Shown: positions 45,024 to 54,309, counted from the stretch's first letter. The stretch: DNA of 64,000 nucleotides from CAVWGP01 sp963754645 (GCA_963754645.1 CAVWGP010000004.1:372001-436000), one strand, 5' to 3'. Notes: generated by a model from the letters alone, not told the origin. Numbers and translations: made by a program.

Positions 45024-46113
45024 TTAGTCGAACACAGTGCTTCCTACAACAAAAGATTCGGACATAAGCAAAAAAATCCTGCTCCAAATACGCGGTATAT
45101 CTGCCCCATTTGGCGTTTTGAGACGCAGCATGACAATGCCGCCATTGCGGCGCTCGACATGCGTAAACCACGTAGCGCCATTCTCGATGCTGGCAATGGC
45201 GGACCAGACCGCACTCTTGCTTATGACCTTGACTTGGCGCTTCGGTCCGCTCTTGGTCAGTTCGGAAAGCCGTTCTTGATAGGCGGAGGCGGAATTTGCC
45301 GCTCGCAAGAGATCAAGATGCAGTTCGAATCGGGAGTCGGACTTGCCTTCAAATTGCCACGGCAATCCGAACATTGCTGATGGGTAGTAAAATTCAAGGA
45401 TGAAATTTTCCGCCGAATGAGGCTTCCAACCGAGGTCTTTTGCATTCTGAGTGCTTTCGCCGATGAGCTGAATTTCCTCACTCCGACTTAGTTGTCCGAT
45501 GGATGCAAAGCCACGGTTCCGCCGCCAAAGGTCGATCGCGCGTTGCGTTTGCGCGTCGAGAACGTCCTGTCGGAATTTCGTCGAAAAACCCAGCCCAAAT
45601 GAGTGCCCGCTGTATGGCGAATGTCCAATTCTGTTGGAACCCGCATTTTGCCGCTAATCTGTTCATCGCCTTCGCGGCGTGCGTTGACGGAAGCACGTGG
45701 CGGCGTCCGCCATTGAAGGAAATGAATATTTGCCGAGCTGCCGGCAACGCTTGGAAAAATTTTGCCGCGCTCCGTGCATCAAGCGACGTATCGAGTATGA
45801 GATCAAGGTTAGGCGGCGTTGGCAGCCGCCATCTCAACCGGCCGGAAAATCGAAACTCGACTTCGTCGGCAAAAAGTGAAATCGAATATAGATCGCCGGC
45901 TTTGAATCCGGCCAATTCTATTTCATCGTATATGTATAAATTCCGTGCCGATTCGCAGGAAAGGGTTGGGGACGCGAAATGCTGGCCGAATTGCGCCGGG
46001 ACAGAAATGCCGACACGGGCTCCCGTGTAGCTCCAATAAGCAAGCAATTCAGCCTTAGTCGGTATTGCCGCAAGCGACGTCAACGCGAGGATAAGCAGGA
46101 AGCGAAATCGCAT
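45024..46113 (-). CDS. Secreted PG-binding-like protein (putative immunity), frameshifted
   Basis: It starts with a signal peptide RFRFLLILALTSLAAIPTKA and a beta-rich half, then MNRLAAKCGFQQNWTFAIQR, ALIWAGFFDEIPTG. At about 45565 one base shifts the frame; continuation is DVLDAQTQRAIDLWRRNRGF, then KDLGWKPHSAEN and MFGLPWQFEGKSD to the stop at 45024. The order (RLA..CG, IQRAL, TQRAIDLWRRNRGF, LGW) matches 38816-39889, so they are paralogues. Both follow M23 effector-like genes after a ~130-bp gap, long enough for an own promoter. Confidence 0.65.
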
Positions 46114-46246
46114 ATTTTTGCCTTATGATTTATTCTAATAATACCGTGACCTCATTGTGCTCGCTTATCCTCGCGGTTAATAATCTACAAAGAATGTAGC
46201 ATTCGAATTGTGGGGCACGGACTTGTCATTCGAGTGTTTCGCGGGC

Positions 46247-47497
46247 CTAGGGTAGACGTTCATTCCGCTCGCGGTCAAGGTGTGGCCGCATTGAACCGAT
46301 ATGTTGTCGTACGTAGTTGTTTTGGGCATCGATAAATTGTTGCCGCAGCGTTTCTTGCGGATTGTATCGTTCCCAGTTGCCGAAGCGATCACGACGCCAC
46401 ATCTCGAAGTGCAAATGGTAGCCCTGCGTTTCGCCAGTGGTGCCGGTCTTGCCGATTGGAATATTGCGGGCGTCCTCCTCGCTGATATAGGCGAGCGGCT
46501 TCCAACGCGGGTTGAATTCGCTGAGATGAGCATAGATCGATTTGGTGCCGTCGTCGTGCAAGACTTCGATATACTTGCCCCAGCCCTTTGAGCCGATCTT
46601 GTTGTCTTTGCGTCGTAGGCCACGTTCTTCACCCATGCGAAGAATTATTCCCCTACCGGCTGCGAACACGTCCGTATTGTCGGAAGCGCCAAGGTCGATC
46701 CCGGAATGTGGCCGCGGCTTTCCGGTGAATGGATCGATGCGTGCCGGCTGATGTTCGCTGTTGATTTTAGGGAATGCTCTCAACGGCGATTGCCAAATCA
46801 TTGGCCTTATGTCTTGACTCTGCCTGTGATTTTGCGGCGGCCAAGAAGGCTTATCCGAGGAACCTGCCTGGGCGAGCACGATGTCGGGTTTGTCGCGCGA
46901 CGGATCGTAGGGGCGGTGGTGGAATTCCAGCTTGTTCTCGGGCGGCCGGTAAAGGAGATCGCGCACATCCGTCTTGCCGCCGGTCCGGGCCGCCGGCGAC
47001 AGCGTGACGTTGTCGCGCTTCTCTTGGCCGTCCGCGAGGAAGTTTCGCGCGTTGTCTGTCGCTCGGCCGGCTGGGCGTGGATCGGCGCCGAACTCGTCCT
47101 TCTCCTTCCTCGGCGCGAATTCCGCGTAGTTGAAGGGTCGCGGATCTTGGTCGATCTGTTTGCCGGTGGCGTCGACGCCGGGGCCGCCGCCATAGGCGGC
47201 TTCGAAGGCGCGGGTGACGCGGGCGACGGCGTCAGGCTTCTTGTGCCGCCAATAGTCGGGGTCATCGACGAGCGATTTGAGCTGCGCCTTGGTTGCGGCG
47301 ACCTCGGCCTCGGCGTCGAGGCCGGAGGCGCGGCCGGCTTCGGCTTCGACCGGGAAACTGTCGGGAATGTCGCGGCTGGCGAGCGGGCGATCGGCCGGCG
47401 GAATTGTCGAGGGCTCGAAGATCTCGCCGGACCAATCCTCGGGATTGTATTCGTCATAGTTGGGTGCGGCGCGGCGGCGGCGATAGAGGTCATACAT
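46247..47497 (-). CDS. YWR-module protein with M23 peptidase tip
   Basis: This 416-residue protein starts YDLYRRRRAAPNYDEYNPED, carries FPVEAEAGRASGLDA and VDDPDYWRHKKPDAVARVTR, and then a Pro-rich variable linker. Its last 160 residues are an M23 peptidase: HSGID (His264, Asp268), IYAHLSEFNPRW and GYHLHFEM (His361/363). The M23 part differs clearly from that at 40022. It starts 44 bp after the scaffold copy's stop and is followed by a secreted partner. There is no signal peptide, so delivery must come from the virion or lysis. Confidence 0.78.
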   Translation of the reverse strand: MYDLYRRRRAAPNYDEYNPEDWSGEIFEPSTIPPADRPLASRDIPDSFPVEAEAGRASGLDAEAEVAATKAQLKSLVDDPDYWRHKKPDAVARVTRAFEAAYGGGPGVDATGKQIDQDPRPFNYAEFAPRKEKDEFGADPRPAGRATDNARNFLADGQEKRDNVTLSPAARTGGKTDVRDLLYRPPENKLEFHHRPYDPSRDKPDIVLAQAGSSDKPSWPPQNHRQSQDIRPMIWQSPLRAFPKINSEHQPARIDPFTGKPRPHSGIDLGASDNTDVFAAGRGIILRMGEERGLRRKDNKIGSKGWGKYIEVLHDDGTKSIYAHLSEFNPRWKPLAYISEEDARNIPIGKTGTTGETQGYHLHFEMWRRDRFGNWERYNPQETLRQQFIDAQNNYVRQHIGSMRPHLDRERNERLP

Positions 47498-47541
47498 GGA
47501 GGGAGGTTCCTTTCACACGGTGGAATGACGAGAGGTCGGTG

Positions 47542-48473
47542 TCAGCGCCGCACGCGGGAGCCGGCGAAGGCGTTGCGGTCGGAGGGGTAGAGGCGCTTCC
47601 AGCCGTCCTCGATGTCGGCGACGAAGCGCGGGTCGCGGTCGCGCCAGTAGCGCGGGTCGGCCATCATGGTCTTGAGCTCGGCCTCGCTCTTGAACGGCGA
47701 GCGGGCGCCGGCATTGAGCGGCACGAAGCGGCCCTGGCTGGCGCGTTCGAGGACCAATTCGAGCGCGGCGATGGCGTCGGCGCTACCGAGCGCTTCGTCC
47801 AAGGCGCGGGCGCGGTTCTCGCCGACCAGGGCGACGAGGCCCTGCCACACGGAATGGGCGCGGGCGGCGCCGTGCTCGCCGAGCTTGTCGTAAACGGATT
47901 GCCTTGCGGCGGCGGCGTCCTCGCGGCTCGGCGTCGGTGCTATGACTTGCTCGGCGAAGAGCAAGACGCCGTCCATGAATTGCTCTTGCGACAACCCGTT
48001 GGCATGCGCCGTCTTGCGCCAGAACTGCCACAAGGGATCGTCGGATTTGAGCACGGCGTAGCGCTTGCCGGGATCGAGCGGCGTGCCCGGCGCCGGCTCC
48101 TGGTCGAAGATGACGATGTCCGAGCGCGTTTCCGGGACCGTCAGCGCGTAATCCTCGGGCCGCGCCGGGCGGGCGGCGAGGCGCTCGGTATCGATCTCGG
48201 CCGTAAACTCATCGCGCAGCTTGGTCTTGAGATTGCCGCGCTCGCTTTCGAGCTTGATGTACGACTTCGCCAAATCCTCGACCCGCACGGAGCCCTGGTC
48301 GGCGTCCCAGAACTTCTCCGGCGCCCAATCGGGCCGTGGCGCGGTGGAGCGGAAGCCGGCGCCGGCTGCGCGCCTTCGCCCGGGCCGGTGGGGGCGCCGG
48401 GGCGCGGGGCCGCGTTCTCAGACGTTGGCGCCGGCGCTGTCGCTGGCGAGCTTTGGTTCGTGGTTGCGTCCAT
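47542..48473 (-). CDS. Scaffold protein, copy 1 (frameshifted)
   Basis: The ATG at 48473 after AAAGGAGACTAGACC begins DATTNQSSPATAPAPTSENA. A short indel in the GC-rich run near 48370 then shifts the frame, and the core DWAPEKFWDADQGSVRVEDL, AKSYIKLESERGNLKTKL continues to 47542. PEKFW...VEDLAKSY is the hallmark of podophage capsid-assembly/scaffold proteins. The C-terminus carries MMADPRYWRDRDPRFVADIE, the same motif as the effector N-termini. An open frame alone covers 47542-48288. Confidence 0.75.
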
Positions 48474-48735
48474 GGTCTAGTCTCCTTTCGATGAGGGCTA
48501 CGAGAAAACGCTGGCCTTCGAGGTGGCGCAGCTGGGCGTCGGACACGGCGGGGCCGGTGACGTTGAGAACGGTGATCGAGCGCAGATAATCGAGCGCGAC
48601 GCGGCCGTTCTCGCCGGCGAAGATCGCGGCGAAGGCCTCGTTCAGGCGGCGCTCGAGTTCGGCGGGGCGCTGGACGCCGTCGCTGCCGATGATGGGATCG
48701 GCGGCGGCCGGGCTGCGCTTGGCGGAAGCGGTCAT
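48418..48735 (-). CDS. Small phage protein upstream of scaffold, copy 1
   Basis: This 105-residue protein has AELERRLNEAFAAIFAGENG, RVALDYLRSITVLNVTGP and DAQLRHLEGQRFLVALIERR, a helical small protein. It resembles the small GTG/ALDYLRxxT proteins found near podophage head genes. Its last 18 codons overlap the scaffold start. The duplicate at 52517-52834 differs by about one residue plus the tail. Confidence 0.65.
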   Translation of the reverse strand: MTASAKRSPAAADPIIGSDGVQRPAELERRLNEAFAAIFAGENGRVALDYLRSITVLNVTGPAVSDAQLRHLEGQRFLVALIERRLDHGRNHEPKLASDSAGANV

Positions 48736-48746
48736 GGTTTGTTCTC

Positions 48747-49022
48747 CTAGTGGGCGATGCCGAGGCGGGCGAGCTGGGCGCCGAGCCAAAAGGCGCCGGC
48801 GGCGGCGGCACCGATGACGCCGACCAGGCCGCCGATCAGCCACCACTGGACGCGCGCGATGCCGCGATCGATGGCGGCGAAGCGCTCGTCGGTCGATCGG
48901 GCGAGGGCTTCGAGCTTCTTGTGCAGGACGGCGCGGTTCTCGGCGGCGCGGCGCGCGATCTCGGCCAGCGCCTGCTGCGTGCGCGTCTCGCGCTCGCCGC
49001 AATAGCGCTCGTGCATCGACAA
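48747..49022 (-). CDS. Truncated copy of small membrane protein
   Basis: This 91-residue frame (SMHERYCGERETRTQQALAE then a helix WWLIGGLVGVIGAAAAGAFW) lacks the first 21 residues of the full gene at 52846-53184 because the repeat begins here. It may still be translated from ATG at 49022. It is a duplication edge, not an independent gene. Confidence 0.6.
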   Translation of the reverse strand: MSMHERYCGERETRTQQALAEIARRAAENRAVLHKKLEALARSTDERFAAIDRGIARVQWWLIGGLVGVIGAAAAGAFWLGAQLARLGIAH

Positions 49023-49108
49023 CCGGGCAATGCCGAAGCACAGCGCCGCTCAAGAAGGCAGAAACAAACCTGCTACGGCACCGTTTGTCGCTCTAACTTC
49101 TGGAGAAT

Positions 49109-50080
49109 TTAATCTTGTTGGCTATGACTGCTGCGGATCGTTTTGCTATCTATTTGCCGACTCATCTCGTCAAATTCTTCCTGGCATCTGCGATAGTACT
49201 CCGCAAGTTCTGCTTCTGTGTAGGCATCGCCGGGCTTGTATGGGTAACCGGGCGGCTTCAGAAAAGACGGCATAGCCCAAAAATAATTATGCCGCCTGCG
49301 CATTGCCCATGTGGCGGCGCCTGCGGCGGCGCAGGCAAAATCTCGCCCAATTCCGCCCAGCGCCGAACGAAATGGGCGGCGGGTTCCGTAGTCGATTTCT
49401 ATGAAGCGGTCGATCGTCATGCGGGATACTACATTGAACACCTTGCGAACAAGAGTTTCGGACGCCTTGTCGTAACGATCCCAATGCGCGCTGAAGCCAC
49501 CAAGGGTGTGCATCACGACAATCTCATCTTCATCTTCAGGACGATAATCGGCAGGCACGTAATATTGGTTGAACGGCCACTTGCTGCAGTCGAGGCGAAA
49601 ATGGCTGCATTGGGTGAATTTAAATTTGGGGCTTGGAAAATTTGCGATCTTGTACACGCCGAATTCATCAGGGCCATTCCATTCTGGTGTCCAGCCGGCT
49701 GGCTCGTTCCAAAAGGTAATGGATCGCAAAATTTCCTTCGGCTTACGGACGCTTGGATCGGCGCTTAGCGATGAGAGCTGCGGCGGCATCGAACCGGCCG
49801 GATTGCGCATGGGATGAGGGAGATGTCTTGGAACTGCGCCGAGGCGCTCTTGACGATCGTGTTCGGCGACCGCCGCATCCCATGCCGGCCAATCAACATA
49901 GTGCTGCCAGTAGTCGTCGCTTACGATGCGCATCTTCGGCATCAAGGGCCGGAGCATGGCAGTAAACGTATCCGCATCTTCGCCGGTCATGAACGTGTTC
50001 TGCCAGACCCTTGACTTTGTAAGGCGCGAATTTATCCACCACTCAAGGGTCTTGTGATCGATCGGTTTCGCCTTTGTCAT
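49109..50080 (-). CDS. Unrecognised partner of YWR-module protein (putative immunity)
   Basis: This 323-residue protein has no signal peptide, many Trp/Tyr/Pro residues (WPAWDAAVAEHDRQERLGAV, FPSPKFKFTQCSHFRLDC), and one short small-residue stretch DFACAAAGAATWAMRR. Its start lies inside the end of the upstream effector-like gene (38-bp overlap), implying translational coupling. In toxin loci this place is held by the cognate immunity gene. There is no recognisable domain. Confidence 0.55.
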   Translation of the reverse strand: MTKAKPIDHKTLEWWINSRLTKSRVWQNTFMTGEDADTFTAMLRPLMPKMRIVSDDYWQHYVDWPAWDAAVAEHDRQERLGAVPRHLPHPMRNPAGSMPPQLSSLSADPSVRKPKEILRSITFWNEPAGWTPEWNGPDEFGVYKIANFPSPKFKFTQCSHFRLDCSKWPFNQYYVPADYRPEDEDEIVVMHTLGGFSAHWDRYDKASETLVRKVFNVVSRMTIDRFIEIDYGTRRPFRSALGGIGRDFACAAAGAATWAMRRRHNYFWAMPSFLKPPGYPYKPGDAYTEAELAEYYRRCQEEFDEMSRQIDSKTIRSSHSQQD

Positions 50081-51600
50081 CTGGTTGCCTCGGATTTTTC
50101 TTCTTCAAAAGGTGATCGAGTAGTCGCTTCATGCCGTTGAATTTGGCGATATCGCCGCTGTCCACAGCTTTCTTGAATTCTTTGCACAGCTCGCTGACCG
50201 ATTCGCGGAGCTTGCCGTCGTCAATCTCCTGCCCGAACTTCCATGCCTTTGGCAGGCGGACGAACAAGCGCTGCCGTTCAGCGGAATTCCAATATAATTT
50301 CATATGACGGCTTTCCTCGCTCCGGTCCGGCGTGCCGTCTGCCTTGGCGGTATATGTATCGACAAAGAACGTCATCGTGAAGCCGCCATAGCTCGCGGTG
50401 ACTGTGGCGTCGACATAGGAGCTGCCTTTACGGCCTTTCGTGTGGATGTTCGGCAAGTACTCCTCTTTGAGATTTTCCGAATTTGGACCGCCATAGACAT
50501 AAGTGAAAATACCATCTTTCATGACATCCTTGCATTCTTTCGCGATGGCCTTTGCAACATCCTCCGTCGTCTGGAGCGTGCGTGGATCGCCGGGTCTGCC
50601 GTGGGGATTGTACGACGTGAGCGGAATATCAAGCCGCGATCCGGGTTCCGGTGAATTTTCGGTCCCGAAGCGAGGATCGGGCCGCAGTCCCAAATCCCGC
50701 ATGCCTTGCTCATCGATATTGTGCGGCAAGACGATTTCGCGCATGCGACCGCGGTCCGTTTCTGGATTGTGATCGATCGAGTCCGATGGTGCAGAGTTGC
50801 TATCGTCTCTGCCCGAACGGTCGGGATAGGATGGGTTATTCCGCGACCGTCCTTGTTCCTGTTCCGACCTTGGTGTCGTTCGCGGTTGCGTCGGCGCTCG
50901 CGGAGCCATTGGTGGCCGCTGAATGACGGGTGGCAGTATTCTTGCAAACTCAATTGTTGCCAATTCAGTGTCTGGATCGTACCCAAGCGTATCGATGCGG
51001 CCATCGGGCTGGGGCACGCACCCAGTTTCCGGATTCTTGGGGCGTGATTTCGTCATCGGCACGAACTGCGCCCCGTTCTGCCAGTCTTCGAAGTCGATAG
51101 GGGCGATCGGTTGCGTCTTAGGTCTTTCCGGTCTGCCAGCAAAATCGCTAGACGCGGTTGCCGTGCGTCGGCTGGCGCTCGCATTGGCACCGTATTCCTC
51201 CTTCTTCGGCTGCGTTTCGAATGCGGCGAAGTCGATAGGCTTCGGATCGGTGCGGATCAGCTTGCCGGTGGCGTCGGTGCCGCGGCCGCCGCCATAGGCC
51301 GCTTCGAAGGCTTTGGTGGCGCGGGCGACGGCGTCGGGCTTGTGGTGGCGCCAATAGTCCGGGTCCTCGACCAGGGATTGCAGGCGCGCTTTCGTCGCGG
51401 CGACTTGGGCCTCGGCGTCGAGGCCGGAGGCGCGGCCGGCTTCGGCTTCGACGGGAAAATTATCGGGAATGTCGCGGCTGGCGAGCGGGCGATCGGCCGG
51501 TGTCGTCGTCGAGGGCTCAGACGATCTCGCCGGACCAATCCTCGGGATTGTATTCGTCATAGTTGGGGGCGGCGCGGCGGCGGCGATAGAGGTCATACAT
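50043..51600 (-). CDS. YWR-module protein with unrecognised tip (frameshifted start)
   Basis: The ATG at 51600 gives YDLYRRRRAAPNYDEYNPED and WSGEIV then stops; one extra base near 51515 explains this, since FPVEAEAGRASGLDA and VEDPDYWRHHKPDAVARATK follow in the next frame. After DATGKLIRTDP comes a Pro/Ser/Arg-rich linker and a C-terminal domain of about 200 residues (IFTYVYGGPNSENLKEEYLP, YVDATVTASYGGFTMTFFVD, HMKLYWNSAERQRLFVRLPK), unlike the M23 tips. It ends with a Lys-rich tail. No homologue is recognised. Confidence 0.65.
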
Positions 51601-51644
51601 GGAGGGAGGTTCCTTTCACACGGTGGAATGACGAGAGGTCGGTG

Positions 51645-52572
51645 TCAGCGCCGCACGCGGGAGCCGGCGAAGGCGTTGCGGTCGGAGGGGTAGAGGCGCT
51701 TCCAGCCGTCCTCGATGTCGGCGACGAAGCGCGGGTCGCGGTCGCGCCAGTAGCGCGGGTCGGCCATCATGGTCTTGAGCTCGGCCTCGCTCTTGAACGG
51801 CGAGCGGGCGCCGGCATTGAGCGGCACGAAGCGGCCCTGGCTGGCGCGTTCGAGGACCAATTCGAGCGCGGCGATGGCGTCGGCGCTACCGAGCGCTTCG
51901 TCCAAGGCGCGGGCGCGGTTCTCGCCGACCAGGGCGACGAGGCCCTGCCACACGGAATGGGCGCGGGCGGCGCCGTGCTCGCCGAGCTTGTCGTAAACGG
52001 ATTGCCTTGCGGCGGCGGCGTCCTCGCGGCTCGGCGTCGGTGCTATGACTTGCTCGGCGAAGAGCAAGACGCCGTCCATGAATTGCTCTTGCGACAACCC
52101 GTTGGCATGCGCCGTCTTGCGCCAGAACTGCCACAAGGGATCGTCGGATTTGAGCACGGCGTAGCGCTTGCCGGGATCGAGCGGCGTGCCCGGCGCCGGC
52201 TCCTGGTCGAAGATGACGATGTCCGAGCGCGTTTCCGGGACCGTCAGCGCGTAATCCTCGGGCCGCGCCGGGCGGGCGGCGAGGCGCTCGGTATCGATCT
52301 CGGCCGTAAACTCATCGCGCAGCTTGGTCTTGAGATTGCCGCGCTCGCTTTCGAGCTTGATGTACGACTTCGCCAGATCCTCGACCCGCACGGAGCCCTG
52401 GTCGGCATCCCAGAACTTGTCCGGCGCCCAATCGGGCCGCGGCGAGGTGGAGCGGAAGCCGCCGGCTGCGGCCTTCGCCCGGGCCGGTGGGGGCGCCGGG
52501 GCGCGGGGCCGCGCTGTCAGGCGCCGGCGCCGGCGCTGTCGCTGGCGAGCTTTGGTTCGTGGTTGCGTCCAT
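51645..52572 (-). CDS. Scaffold protein, copy 2 (frameshifted)
   Basis: This has the same organisation as 47542-48473: start at 52572, frameshift in the GC-rich run near 52455 (here a different indel, one extra base), then DWAPDKFWDADQGSVRVEDL and a 248-residue core identical to copy 1, ending YWRDRDPRFVADIEDGWKRL and AFAGSRVRR. Both copies are broken at the same slippery site, while the diverged third fragment at 44797 reads through in frame there. Confidence 0.75.
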
Positions 52573-52834
52573 GGTCTAGTCTCCTTTCGATGAGGGCTAC
52601 GAGAAAACGCTGGCCTTCGAGGTGGCGCAGCTGGGCGTCGGACACGGCGGGGCCGGTGACGTTGAGAACGGTGATCGAGCGCAGATAGTCGAGCGCGACG
52701 CGGCCGTTCTCGCCGGCGAAGATCGCGGCGAAGGCCTCGTTCAGGCGGCGCTCGAGTTCGGCGGGGCGCTGGACGCCGTCGCTGCCGATGATGGGATCGG
52801 TGGCGGCCGGGCTGCGCTTGGCGGAAGCGGTCAT
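52517..52834 (-). CDS. Small phage protein upstream of scaffold, copy 2
   Basis: This 105-residue protein, TASAKRSPAATDPIIGSDGV to ERRLDHGRNHEPKLASDSAG, is near-identical to copy 1 at 48418. The ATG at 52834 has an AGGAGAA ribosome-binding site. It overlaps the scaffold start by 56 bp. It is a conserved small head-region protein of unknown role. Confidence 0.68.
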   Translation of the reverse strand: MTASAKRSPAATDPIIGSDGVQRPAELERRLNEAFAAIFAGENGRVALDYLRSITVLNVTGPAVSDAQLRHLEGQRFLVALIERRLDHGRNHEPKLASDSAGAGA

Positions 52835-52845
52835 GGTTTGTTCTC

Positions 52846-53184
52846 CTAATGGGCGATGCCGAGGCGGGCGAGCTGGGCGCCGAGCCAAAAGGCGCCGGCG
52901 GCGGCGGCGCCTATGACGCCGACCAGGCCGCCGATCAGCCACCACTGGACGCGCGCGATGCCGCGATCGATCGCGGCGAAGCGCTCGTCGGTCGATCGGG
53001 CGAGGGCTTCGAGCTTCTTGTGCAGGACGGCGCGGTTCTCGGCGGCGCGGCGCGCGATCTCGGCCAGCGCCTGCTGCGTGCGCGTCTCGCGCTCGCCGCA
53101 ATAGCGCTCGTGCATCGACAACCGGGCGTTGATCTCGGCCACGTGCTCGGGCAGACGGTTCGTATTCGGCATGGCCCGCCTCAC
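52846..53184 (-). CDS. Small membrane-anchored coiled-coil phage protein
   Basis: This 112-residue protein has a helical charged N-terminus (HVAEINARLSMHERYCGERE, ALAEIARRAAENRAVLHKKL) and one C-terminal membrane helix WWLIGGLVGVIGAAAAGAFW. It overlaps the upstream structural gene's stop by 4 bp. ATG at 53172 is an alternative start. Similar proteins occur near phage head genes; the function is unknown. Confidence 0.65.
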   Translation of the reverse strand: MRRAMPNTNRLPEHVAEINARLSMHERYCGERETRTQQALAEIARRAAENRAVLHKKLEALARSTDERFAAIDRGIARVQWWLIGGLVGVIGAAAAGAFWLGAQLARLGIAH

Positions 53185-54149
53185 GCGCTCAACCGATAGG
53201 CGAGGGCCGGGATCGGCACAGCGGAAATCACCGAGCCGCCGGCGCCGAACGGCGTCGGCAGCGCGGCGAAGGCGAAGGCGCGGGTGATGCCGAAGCCGGG
53301 CGCCGTGCCAAGAGCGCTATCGAGGCCGTGCATCGGGTGCATGTTGGCCAGCGCCAGGCATCGCAACGTCGCGGCCACGTCGGACAGGTGCGCGAGCCAA
53401 TAGAGTTCGCCGGGAATCAGGCTCACGTTCACCGACGCGGTCTTGACGCCCGCGGTGCCGGTGGCGATCGCGCCGGTGTCGGTGCCGGCCACGAGATCGC
53501 CGGGATAGAGATTGCCGGGCGAAAGATTGCGGTAGAGGCCGATGCGCGCATTGCCGGCCAGGAGCGTCGTCACGTTGAAGGCGAGCTGGTCGACGATGCC
53601 GCCCTTGGCCGGCGCCGTGAAGGGCAGCGCGCGCAGATTGCCCGCGGAGGGCGCGCCGGTGGTGAGCACGGTGCAATTGACCAGGCCCGCGACCTGGTAG
53701 CGCGACAGGCTCGAAGCGCCGTTGACGTGCCGGTATTCGTCATAGCCCAGGCCGCTCAGCAGGCTCGCCGTCGCGGTCTTGACGGCGCCGCCGGCATCGA
53801 GGACTTGCCAGCCGGCGCCGTCGGTGAATTGCAGATTTTCGCCCGGGTTGAGCGAAACCGAAATTAGCGTGCGCAAGGTGCCGCCATTGTTGAGCCGAAC
53901 CGTCACCGTCGCCGTCGCCGTGTCGGCGTTCTCGACGATGAGATATTTGAGCTGGCGCTGCGTGCTGGCGGCGGGGGCGGCGACGAGAGTCACCGCCGTC
54001 GTGTTGTTCGAAACTCCGTCATTGGCCGCCGGCGTGAAGGCCGATGCCGTGTGATCGGCATAGGCGGCGACGAACGGAAGCTGGTTGGCGGCGACGGCGG
54101 CGCCGAGCACGAATTCGAGGGATTTGCCAGTGGTATCGAGGATCAGCAT
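53181..54149 (-). CDS. Phage structural protein, beta-rich
   Basis: This 322-residue protein begins LILDTTGKSLEFVLGAAVAA, followed by Ala/Thr/Val-rich beta structure and a C-terminal half rich in aromatic and Leu residues (GELYWLAHLSDVAATLRCLA). It lies between a collagen-like fibre gene and small head genes. The N-terminal half resembles proteins encoding virion surface or baseplate-like beta sandwiches. The exact role is not recognised. Confidence 0.6.
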   Translation of the reverse strand: MLILDTTGKSLEFVLGAAVAANQLPFVAAYADHTASAFTPAANDGVSNNTTAVTLVAAPAASTQRQLKYLIVENADTATATVTVRLNNGGTLRTLISVSLNPGENLQFTDGAGWQVLDAGGAVKTATASLLSGLGYDEYRHVNGASSLSRYQVAGLVNCTVLTTGAPSAGNLRALPFTAPAKGGIVDQLAFNVTTLLAGNARIGLYRNLSPGNLYPGDLVAGTDTGAIATGTAGVKTASVNVSLIPGELYWLAHLSDVAATLRCLALANMHPMHGLDSALGTAPGFGITRAFAFAALPTPFGAGGSVISAVPIPALAYRLSA

Positions 54150-54175
54150 GGCGGGGTCTCATCGGTTGCGATTGC

Positions 54176-54273
54176 CTGCCCCGGGCAAACGGCGACCCAT
54201 GGCCGCGGCGGACGGGAAACACATCTGCTCTTGGCGTCCCGCGCGCGCATGGGTCCCCGTTTGCCCGGGGCAG
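54176..54273. repeat. 98-bp element with 26-bp inverted repeats
   Basis: Arms 54176-54201 (ctgccccgggcaaacggcga...) and 54248-54273 are inverted copies matching at 25 of 26 positions. They would form a very stable hairpin. It lies in the 160-bp gap between two structural genes, where it could act as a processing site or terminator. It looks like a dispersed bacterial palindromic element that landed in the phage. Confidence 0.75.
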
Positions 54274-54309
54274 TTGAAGGAACGGCTTCGGCTTGGCGCT
54301 GCATTCGTG

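Larger units (their letters stand above)
47440..49028 (-). repeat. ~1.6-kb scaffold-block direct repeat, copy 1
   Basis: It is nearly identical to 51543-53127 and carries the end of the small membrane gene, the 105-residue gene, the scaffold gene and the start of a YWR-module gene. The predicted 248-residue scaffold cores are identical. The right edge is sharp: after cgacaaccgggc the sequences diverge. On the left, identity drops to an estimated 80-90 percent inside the YWR module coding region. Confidence 0.85.
51543..53127 (-). repeat. ~1.6-kb scaffold-block direct repeat, copy 2
   Basis: It matches 47440-49028 with offset 4103 on the left and 4099 on the right, the difference being small indels in the GC-rich scaffold N-terminus. 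It is the in-place copy because the small membrane gene is complete only here. Confidence 0.85.
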
